From Kiloniellales bacterium (GTDB taxonomy: Bacteria > Pseudomonadota > Alphaproteobacteria > Kiloniellales > JAKSBE01), in assembly GCA_030067055.1 (NCBI GenBank), contig JASJAL010000311.1:1-5546 (forward strand): a DNA stretch of 5,546 nucleotides, written 5' to 3'. Of the stretch, positions 1 through 4,730 are shown in pieces. The first letter of the stretch is position 1, and each line of letters starts with the position of its first letter. The notes under the pieces were generated by a model. It saw only the letters and a list, made by a program, of their open reading frames with translations, made no database searches and was not told the origin of the DNA. The position numbers and the translations under genes are program-made.

Positions 1-475
1 CAAAGGCGAGCGGCTCGGTCTCCCCGTCGGCGGAACAGATGGCGACCGCGCCCCCGGTCTCGCCCGCCCAGGGGACCAGGATTTCAAACAAGGAAAGCTC
101 GGCCGAGGCTTTCAGTGCCTCGTCGAACCGTCCCGCTTCCACCAAGGCGTAGTAGGCCACGGTGACGACGCGGGCGCGGGGGTCGCGGTCGATCGCTCCG
201 AAAGTGAAGAGCTGCTCCATGAAGACGCCGGACATCTGAGCCTTGTCGCGCAGGATCCGCGCCGCGGCCTGGTCCAGGGATTCGTCGATGCGGACGAATC
301 CGCCCGGCAGGGACCAGGCGCCCTGGAAGGGCGCGCGGTCGCGCCGCAGCAGCAGCACGCTGAGTGCGCCCTCGCGGACCGACAGCAGCGCCAGATCAAC
401 CGTCACCGAGGGCCGCTCGTAGGCCCTGGGGTCGTCAGCGGCGCCTTCTGGGAATTGTCCGGTCTGGTCACTCAT
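1..475 (-). CDS. Nudix-domain protein with degenerate catalytic box, probable NrtR-like transcriptional regulator (3' partial)
   Basis: The reading frame opens with ATG at 475 and runs without a stop to the left edge, giving 158 residues of a longer protein. The start has a purine-rich AAAGAAG seven bases upstream. The Nudix fold is recognisable: a beta strand with LSVLLLRR (residues 38-45), FQGAWSLPGGF (50-60), then the Nudix box at 59-81. In the box, G59, E65 and R73 fit the consensus, but the REUxEExGU core reads RILRDKAQM. The metal-binding glutamates are therefore replaced by I74, D77 and K78, and the glycine by Q80. A second conserved stretch, EQLFTFG then DRDPRARVVTVAYYAL (87-111), is typical as I recall it of NrtR-type proteins, which join a Nudix-like sensor domain to a C-terminal winged helix. 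That C-terminal domain would lie outside the window. Inference: a DNA-binding regulator sensing a nucleotide-type ligand such as ADP-ribose. The alternative is a Nudix hydrolase with weak or altered activity. The gene is sure; the regulator role is moderately sure. Confidence 0.85.
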   Translation of the reverse strand, partial: MSDQTGQFPEGAADDPRAYERPSVTVDLALLSVREGALSVLLLRRDRAPFQGAWSLPGGFVRIDESLDQAAARILRDKAQMSGVFMEQLFTFGAIDRDPRARVVTVAYYALVEAGRFDEALKASAELSLFEILVPWAGETGGAVAICSADGETEPLAF

Positions 476-493
476 GGCTTTGCTTCTTTGGTT

Positions 494-526
494 ATATCTA
501 ACACAGATATTAGATATTACTATATC
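494..526. promoter_or_regulatory. Nested inverted repeats, candidate operator between the Nudix gene and mazG
   Basis: A perfect inverted repeat, ATATCTAA (494-501) and TTAGATAT (510-517), is separated by 8 bases. Within and beside it the pentamer GATAT or its complement occurs four times: 494-498, 506-510, 513-517 and 522-526. These make two further small dyads, 494-510 with a 7-base gap and 513-526 with a 4-base gap. The region is strikingly AT-rich beside coding DNA that is strongly GC-rich. It overlaps the predicted -10 and start site of the Nudix gene, so autoregulation by that protein is the simplest reading. It also lies about 110-140 bases upstream of the mazG start. The binding protein is not known from sequence alone. 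Confidence 0.5.
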
Positions 527-539
527 GCACATATGTCAA
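511..539 (-). promoter_or_regulatory. Probable sigma-70-like promoter of the Nudix-domain gene
   Basis: On the minus strand a perfect TTGACA (539-534) is followed after exactly 17 bases by TATCTA (516-511), which matches the first three positions of TATAAT. Transcription would begin near 504, leaving a leader of about 29 bases before the ATG at 475. The -10 hexamer lies inside the inverted repeat at 494-517, so a protein bound there would block it. The -35 is strong and the -10 is weak, as expected of a regulated promoter. This is a prediction from pattern only. Confidence 0.5.
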
Positions 540-632
540 GGTTTATGGTCATGTTTTTGCTCGCCCCCTTTCATCTCGCATCCCTTTCTCGGCGATGGCC
601 CGGGGCCTTCGGCTTGGCTAAGATCCGGCGCC

Positions 633-1442
633 ATGAGCGACGAATCGAACCGAGCCGAAGCGCAGACCCGGCGCTTGCTCGAGATCATGGCCAAGCTGCG
701 CCATCCCGAGCACGGCTGTCCCTGGGACATCGAACAGAATTTCCGCAGCATCGCCCCCTACACCATCGAGGAGGCCTACGAGGTTGCGGCGGCCATCGAG
801 GCCGAGGACATGGGCGAGCTGCGCGACGAGCTCGGCGACCTTCTACTTCAGGTCGTCTTCCACGCCCGCATGGCAGAGGAAGCCGGCGCCTTCGATTTCG
901 CACAGGTCGCAACTGCGATCTCCGACAAGATGGAGCGCCGCCACCCGCACGTCTTCGGCGACACCGAAGTCGGGGGCGCGGCCGCCCAGACCCGGGCCTG
1001 GGAAGAGCACAAGGCCCGGGAACGCGCGGCCAAGGGCGACGGGCAGAGCGTCCTCAGCGGCGTCGCGCTCGCCCTGCCAGCCCTGATGCGCGCGGAGAAG
1101 CTCCAGAAGCGTGCCGCGCGGGTCGGCTTCGACTGGCCCGAGGCCGCCCAAGTTTTTGCGAAGATCGAAGAAGAAGTCTCTGAACTGAAAGAGGAAATGA
1201 CCTGTGGCGGCGATCGGGACCGGCTCGAGGACGAGATCGGCGACCTGTTCTTCGCCCTGGTCAACCTGGCCCGCCACCTGACGATCGATCCCGAGGTCGC
1301 TATGCGCCGCTGCAACGCCAAGTTCGAGCGCCGCTTCCGGGCCATCGAGACGACCCTCGCCGCCCAGGGCCGCAATCCCAAAGACGTTTCTCTCGACGAA
1401 CTGGAAGACCTCTGGCAGGCCGCCAAGGCTACCGAGGGCTGA
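633..1442 (+). CDS. mazG: Nucleoside triphosphate pyrophosphohydrolase MazG
   Basis: This gene encodes a cytosolic all-alpha NTP pyrophosphohydrolase that splits NTPs or dNTPs to NMP and pyrophosphate, removing abnormal nucleotides. The 269-residue product is close to the E. coli length of about 263. Two tandem MazG domains are visible. The first has HGCPWD (27-32), the metal motif E46-E47-x-x-E50 and E66-x-x-D69 within a DELGDLLLQVVFHA helix, then RRHPHVFGD (102-110). The second has E180-E181-x-x-E184 and E201-x-x-D204 in DEIGDLFFALVNLARHL. In E. coli MazG the C-terminal domain carries the activity; here both domains keep their acidic residues. ATG at 633 was preferred over an in-frame ATG at 474 because the added 53 residues match nothing in the family and would overlap the Nudix gene start. 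No strong ribosome binding site is seen. The gene is divergent from the Nudix gene and convergent with the phosphatase gene, so it is probably monocistronic. Confidence 0.95.
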   Translation: MSDESNRAEAQTRRLLEIMAKLRHPEHGCPWDIEQNFRSIAPYTIEEAYEVAAAIEAEDMGELRDELGDLLLQVVFHARMAEEAGAFDFAQVATAISDKMERRHPHVFGDTEVGGAAAQTRAWEEHKARERAAKGDGQSVLSGVALALPALMRAEKLQKRAARVGFDWPEAAQVFAKIEEEVSELKEEMTCGGDRDRLEDEIGDLFFALVNLARHLTIDPEVAMRRCNAKFERRFRAIETTLAAQGRNPKDVSLDELEDLWQAAKATEG

Positions 1443-1444
1443 GC

Positions 1445-1463
1445 CCCCCTACGAGCTAGGGGG
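1445..1463. terminator. Hairpin between the convergent ends of mazG and the phosphatase gene
   Basis: CCCCCTA (1445-1451) pairs perfectly with TAGGGGG (1457-1463) around a 5-base loop. The stem starts two bases after the mazG stop and includes the phosphatase stop codon (1458-1456 on the minus strand). There is no T-run on either side, so it is not a standard intrinsic terminator. It could act as a weak shared barrier or protect the 3' ends of both transcripts. Confidence 0.4.
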
Positions 1464-2307
1464 CGCCTGGGGTTCCGCCTGTCGGGACGGCGGCATCACC
1501 GTAGAGCTCGTCGTGAAGCAGGCGCCAGGAGGCCTCGTCGGGCGCCAGGAGCAATCCGCGGCTCTCTCGTCGGAGCGGCGAGTAGGGCTGGTCCTCCGCG
1601 GTCCAGGCGTGGCCACCCGCCTCTGCGTGCAGCAGCACGCCCGGCGCATGGTCCCAGGGCATCAGCTTGGTGAAGAGGCTGTAGTGCATCTCGCCTGCTG
1701 CCAATCGAAGGTATTCGGCACCGGCGCAGCTCAGGCTGCGGATCGCGCCCAGCTTTTCGCGCTTCGCCCTCACCCGCTCGCGCAATTCGGGGCCGCCGAA
1801 CTGGCCGGCATGGAGCGTTCCGGTCATCTCGCCTAGGGATGCGGCTGGCGCGGTCACGAGCCGGCGGCCATCGATCCAGCTGCCGCTACCGCGCTCGGCG
1901 ACGCCGGTCCGCTTGCCTGGAACGTCGTGGATCCAGGCGGCGCAGGTCTCGCCCCGCTCGACCAGCGCCAGCATCATCGCGAAGACGGGCACGCCTTGAG
2001 CGAAGTTGCTGGTGCCATCGATCGGATCGATCAGCCAGACCGCCTCGTCCGCGAGCAGATTCGCGAAGATCCCGGGGTCGGCGGCCGCAGCCTCTTCGCC
2101 GACCACCAGTGAGCCTGGCAGGAGGTCGCGCAAACGCTGGGTCAGGCGGCGTTCCGAGGCCTCGTCGACGACGGTCACGACCTCTCCCCCCGCCTTGATA
2201 CGCGTGTCGTCCTCGCCGAGGTTCCGAAACCGCGGCAGCACCTCCTCGGCCGCGGTCTCCACCAGGATCCGGGTGACCTCCTCGATCGGGACGCTCGAAC
2301 CGCTCAC
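1456..2307 (-). CDS. Inositol monophosphatase family protein (Mg-dependent sugar or nucleotide phosphatase)
   Basis: The 283-residue product belongs to the inositol monophosphatase fold, whose members hydrolyse phosphate monoesters using two or three magnesium ions. The metal and catalytic motifs are all visible: T45-x-x-D48 in VVTVVDEASE, G70-E71-E72, the signature D94-P95-I96-D97-G98-T99 followed by SNFAQGVPVFA, and W218-D219-H-A-P-G near the C-terminus. No signal peptide is seen, so it is cytosolic. The substrate cannot be told: inositol phosphate, 3',5'-bisphosphonucleotide (CysQ-like) or histidinol phosphate are all possible in the family. The sequence does not look close to SuhB, CysQ or HisN as remembered, so no symbol is given. 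The start is GTG, its bases shared with the hflX stop as GTGA, so translation is probably coupled to hflX. An AAAGG lies ten bases upstream. The gene is last in its operon and ends in a hairpin. Confidence 0.92.
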   Translation of the reverse strand: MSGSSVPIEEVTRILVETAAEEVLPRFRNLGEDDTRIKAGGEVVTVVDEASERRLTQRLRDLLPGSLVVGEEAAAADPGIFANLLADEAVWLIDPIDGTSNFAQGVPVFAMMLALVERGETCAAWIHDVPGKRTGVAERGSGSWIDGRRLVTAPAASLGEMTGTLHAGQFGGPELRERVRAKREKLGAIRSLSCAGAEYLRLAAGEMHYSLFTKLMPWDHAPGVLLHAEAGGHAWTAEDQPYSPLRRESRGLLLAPDEASWRLLHDELYGDAAVPTGGTPGAP

Positions 2308-3644
2308 TCCGCAGCGGCCTTTCGGTGAGCGCCGTAACGCTGCTCGAAACGGGCCAGAGCCGCGGGGCTCAAGCTGATGCTCATGCGCGTCTTGCCCTCG
2401 ATCTCCCGGCGCTCCAGAACGCGTCCGTGCTCGTGAAGCCAGGCGATGGCGGCCCCCTCCTCGGGCCCGAGGGTGAGCTCGATCCGCTTGTGGTCCCGCA
2501 CCAGCCGCGCCTCGACGGCCTGCAAGAGCTCGGGCACGCCCTCGCCGGTCAGGGCGGAACAGGCCAGGACCTCCGGCTTGCGCGCGGCGCGCTCGCGAAC
2601 CACCTGCTGCTGCTCCGGGGTCAGGCAGTCGATCTTGTTGAGTGCCTCTAGCATGGGCTCATCGTCGCCGGCCTCGAGACCGAGGTCGGCCAGGATCGCC
2701 AAAACATCCTGGCGCTGCGCCTCGCTGTCCGCATTGGCAACATCCCGGACGTGCAGGATCAGATCGGCCTCGACCACTTCTTCGAGGGTCGCTCGAAAGG
2801 CCGCCACCAGATCGGTCGGCAGGTCCGAGATGAATCCGACGGTATCGGAAAGGATCGCCTCCAGACCGCCGGGCAGGCGCACCAAGCGCATGGTCGGGTC
2901 CAGGGTCGCGAAGAGCATGTCATGCGCGAGCTGCGCATCGCCCGTTATCCTGTTGAAAAGCGTCGACTTCCCGGCGTTGGTATAGCCAACCAGGGCGACC
3001 ACCGGGTAGGGCACACGCTGGCGCGCCCGGCGGTGCAGGCCGCGCCGGCGCTTGACTTTCTCCAGCTCGGCCTTGATCCGGGTGATTCGCTCGGAGATCA
3101 GGCGCCGGTCGATCTCCAACTGGCTCTCGCCCGGACCACCGAGGAAGCCAAAGCCGCCGCGCTGCCGCTCAAGATGAGTCCAGGAACGCACCAGGCGCGA
3201 GCGCTGGTAGTTCAGGGCCGCCAGCTCGACCTGCAGGCTGCCTTCCTTGGTCCTGGCCCGGGCGCCGAAGATCTCGAGGATCAGTCCGGTCCGGTCGATA
3301 ACCTTGGTTTTCCAGGCCTTCTCGAGGTTGCGCTGTTGCACCGGCGACAGCGATCGGTCGACCAGAACCAGGTCGGCCCGAGAAGCCGATACGGTCCCGG
3401 CCAGACGCTCGACGGCACCCTGTCCGAAGAGCGTAGACGGCCGCGGTCGCGGCAGTGTCACAACTTCTGCGTGTACGACCTTGAGCTCGATTGCCGCGGC
3501 AAGACCTACGGCTTCGGCCAGACGTCCCTCTGCCGCGCGCCGACTCTGCCGCGCCTCTGCCAGGGCCGGATGCAGCACAACCACACGGCCGGTCGAACCT
3601 TCGGTCGCCGCTGGTGCCGCCGCGCTGGGATCCTCCCGATTCAA
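2304..3644 (-). CDS. hflX: Ribosome-associated GTPase HflX
   Basis: HflX is an Obg-HflX family GTPase that binds the 50S subunit and splits or rescues stalled 70S ribosomes, notably in heat stress. The 446-residue product is near the usual 420-450. An N-terminal HflX domain holds FGQGAVE (73-79) and DRSLSPVQQRNLE (96-108). A middle basic helical region contains GGPGESQLEIDRR (169-181). The GTPase domain follows: G1 G220-YTNAGKS-T228, switch T247 in FATLDPT, G3 D267-TVG, G4 N336-KID and G5 SAL (363-365). A short C-terminal domain ends in an alanine-rich tail. All nucleotide-binding residues look intact. The start is TTG at 3644; no earlier start codon exists in frame, and AAAGG sits seven bases upstream, so the TTG is likely real. 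The gene follows hfq after a 25-base gap and overlaps the phosphatase gene by 4 bases, indicating co-transcription. The hfq-hflX pairing is widely conserved in proteobacteria. Confidence 0.97.
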   Translation of the reverse strand: MNREDPSAAAPAATEGSTGRVVVLHPALAEARQSRRAAEGRLAEAVGLAAAIELKVVHAEVVTLPRPRPSTLFGQGAVERLAGTVSASRADLVLVDRSLSPVQQRNLEKAWKTKVIDRTGLILEIFGARARTKEGSLQVELAALNYQRSRLVRSWTHLERQRGGFGFLGGPGESQLEIDRRLISERITRIKAELEKVKRRRGLHRRARQRVPYPVVALVGYTNAGKSTLFNRITGDAQLAHDMLFATLDPTMRLVRLPGGLEAILSDTVGFISDLPTDLVAAFRATLEEVVEADLILHVRDVANADSEAQRQDVLAILADLGLEAGDDEPMLEALNKIDCLTPEQQQVVRERAARKPEVLACSALTGEGVPELLQAVEARLVRDHKRIELTLGPEEGAAIAWLHEHGRVLERREIEGKTRMSISLSPAALARFEQRYGAHRKAAAE

Positions 3645-3656
3645 TCGGATACCTTT
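3636..3656 (-). promoter_or_regulatory. Ribosome binding site and dyad around the TTG start of hflX
   Basis: On the minus strand a Shine-Dalgarno-like AAAGG (3656-3652) is placed seven bases before TTG (3644-3642). The start codon lies at the centre of a perfect 13-base dyad, CCGATT-G-AATCGG (3648-3636). As RNA this could form a four-pair CCGA/UCGG stem with the start codon in a UUGAA loop. The site decides the start; any regulatory effect of the dyad is inference. Confidence 0.5.
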
Positions 3657-3669
3657 GAGTCTCGTCCGG

Positions 3670-3921
3670 TCAGGACCCCTCTCCCTCCTTGGACGGCTCG
3701 AAGAGCTGCACCGGCGTCGAAGGCATCACCGTCGAAATGGCATGCTTGTAGACGAGCTGCGAGTGCGCGTCGCGCCGCAGCAGGACGCAGAAATTGTCGA
3801 ACCACGTGATCACGCCTTGGAGCTTGACGCCGTTGACCAGGAAAACCGTGACCGGAACCTTGTTCTTGCGCACATGGTTCAGAAAGACGTCTTGAACGTT
3901 TTGTGACTTCTCCGCCGCCAT
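3670..3921 (-). CDS. hfq: RNA chaperone Hfq
   Basis: Hfq is an Sm-like protein that forms a hexameric ring, pairs small RNAs with target mRNAs and affects RNA decay. In alphaproteobacteria it also controls nitrogen-fixation genes, where it was named NrfA. The 83-residue product shows the whole Sm core. Sm1 runs from [12 protein letters not shown] (7-18) through [17 protein letters not shown] to FDNF, and Sm2 is [10 protein letters not shown] (58-67). Q8, F42 and the YKH motif, which form the proximal RNA site, are present, as are rim arginines in LLRRD. The C-terminal tail is short and acidic, as in other alphaproteobacterial Hfq and unlike the long E. coli tail. The ATG at 3921 has a GAGG seven bases upstream. 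A 146-base gap separates it from the upstream gene, so it may have its own promoter; hflX follows after 25 bases. Confidence 0.98.
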   Translation of the reverse strand: MAAEKSQNVQDVFLNHVRKNKVPVTVFLVNGVKLQGVITWFDNFCVLLRRDAHSQLVYKHAISTVMPSTPVQLFEPSKEGEGS

Positions 3922-4067
3922 GCGACCCCCTCACTTCTTGTTTTGCGTCTCCGCTGCGGCTCCAGAAATTGCTGAAGCTAGGACCGTTTGCCTAACTGAA
4001 CCGGGAAACCCCGCGCACGTCGCACGAGCAGAGACAAACCTTAACGGTGAGTATCACGTATTTACCG
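3922..4067 (-). other. Intergenic region upstream of hfq
   Basis: This 146-base gap is the only sizeable break within the minus-strand run and is less GC-rich than its flanks, especially at 4028-4080. I see no convincing -35/-10 pair, no sigma-54 or EcfG-type signature, and no T-tract terminator. It is the natural place for an hfq promoter and 5' leader. Its HAD-proximal end carries the inverted repeat described separately. Confidence 0.4.
3926..3932 (-). promoter_or_regulatory. Ribosome binding site of hfq
   Basis: The minus strand carries GAGGGGG at 3932-3926, with GAGG seven bases before the ATG at 3921. It is the clearest Shine-Dalgarno match in the window and supports the hfq start. Confidence 0.6.
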
Positions 4068-4070
4068 TTA
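4042..4070. repeat. Inverted repeat straddling the HAD phosphatase stop codon
   Basis: TAACGGT (4042-4048) and ACCGTTA (4064-4070) form a perfect 7-base inverted repeat with a 15-base gap. One arm contains the TAA stop of the HAD gene (4070-4068, minus strand). The spacing of arm centres is 22 bases, about two helical turns, which suits a dimeric DNA-binding protein. As RNA it would be a 7-pair stem with a large loop and no following T-run, so a terminator is less likely. Confidence 0.4.
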
Positions 4071-4730
4071 TGAAAACTCAGACTTCCCAATGCACGACAT
4101 GAGTTCCTCGCAAGTTGCCGCATGCAGGCTCGGCGGATGGGCGCCGAATTCGTCCGGTCCCGGTGCGGCCTCGCGCAGCAGGATCGCCGTGCAGTCGGCC
4201 GCGTGGGCGCAGGTCATGTCGATGTCGGTATCGCCGACGAACCAGACCTCCGGGCCCGCAACCAGACCGGACTCTTCGAGCGCCAGGTCGACAGCGGCGC
4301 GGTCCGGCTTGTCCGCGACGGCGTCCTCGGCCCCGACCAGGCGGCCGAACCAGCGGTCCCAGCCGAGGTGGACGGCCTCGCGGCGCAGGATGCTGCCCTT
4401 CTTGTTGCTGACCACGCCGAGATAGCGGCTGCCGTCTGCCAGGCCGGCCAGCAATTCTTCGACGCCCGGCAGGGCCCGGAGCTGGCTAAGGTGCTCCCGC
4501 TCGTAGGTACCGTAGAAGAGCGTCATGGCCTCATCGGCACGGCTGCCGAAGAGTTTCGGGAAGCTGTCGCGCGCCGAGGCCCGGACCCGGGCCCGGGTCT
4601 GCTCTAGGGTCCAGGAGGCCTGGCCCATGGCCTCCAGGGTCACGTTGAGCGCGTGGTGAATGACCACCCAGGTGTCGACCAGGGTGTTGTCCCAGTCGAA
4701 GAGCAGAGCTCGCGGTGCCGGTAAGGTCAC
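4068..4730 (-). CDS. HAD-superfamily phosphatase (HAD-IA, phosphoglycolate-phosphatase-like)
   Basis: The 220-residue product is a haloacid-dehalogenase-type phosphohydrolase with a C1 helical cap, like Gph and related phosphatases. Motif I is D12-W-D14-N-T-L-V-D (nucleophile D12, acid/base D14). Motif II is S108-NKKG. Motif III is K141 in ADKPD, and motif IV is G166-D167-TDID171. The cap lies between motifs I and II (about 20-85). All four motifs are intact, so an active Mg-dependent phosphatase is expected, probably cytosolic; the substrate is unknown. The SNKKG and HLGW region resembles phosphoglycolate phosphatases, but specificity cannot be read from it. The start is GTG, overlapping the transaminase stop as GTGA, with AGGGG four bases upstream, implying translational coupling. 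The last codons lead into an inverted repeat and a 146-base gap before hfq. Confidence 0.93.
   Translation of the reverse strand: MTLPAPRALLFDWDNTLVDTWVVIHHALNVTLEAMGQASWTLEQTRARVRASARDSFPKLFGSRADEAMTLFYGTYEREHLSQLRALPGVEELLAGLADGSRYLGVVSNKKGSILRREAVHLGWDRWFGRLVGAEDAVADKPDRAAVDLALEESGLVAGPEVWFVGDTDIDMTCAHAADCTAILLREAAPGPDEFGAHPPSLHAATCEELMSCIGKSEFS

Noticed and set aside
112..399. Minus-strand open frame of 95 codons at the left end
   Set aside because: It is a different frame of the Nudix gene with a cysteine/arginine/serine-rich translation. The Nudix frame from 475 is open to the edge and has family motifs.
529..536. ACATATGT palindrome beside the operator
   Set aside because: An 8-base palindrome overlapping the -35 is short enough to arise by chance in AT-rich sequence and adds little to the larger dyad.
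474..632. N-terminal extension of mazG from ATG 474 (53 extra residues)
   Set aside because: The extension is unlike MazG proteins, crosses the AT-rich operator region and would overlap the divergent gene's start codon. ATG 633 gives the normal family length.
455..1183. Plus-strand open frame of 242 codons over the mazG start
   Set aside because: It lies in another frame of mazG and has an arginine-rich, low-complexity translation.
848..1426. Minus-strand open frame of 192 codons
   Set aside because: It is antisense to mazG with a serine/arginine-rich translation and no motif.
2751..3809. Plus-strand open frame of 352 codons
   Set aside because: It is antisense to hflX and hfq, whose protein motifs are unmistakable. 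Its translation has no recognisable domain and is typical of GC-rich shadow frames.
3641..3934. Minus-strand frame of 97 codons over hfq
   Set aside because: It is the out-of-frame reading of hfq; the hfq frame carries both Sm motifs.
3922..4067. Sigma-54, EcfG or heat-shock promoter for hfq
   Set aside because: No GG-N10-GC, GGAAC-N16/17-CGTT or CTTG-type pair with proper spacing was found by eye. A promoter is likely but cannot be placed.
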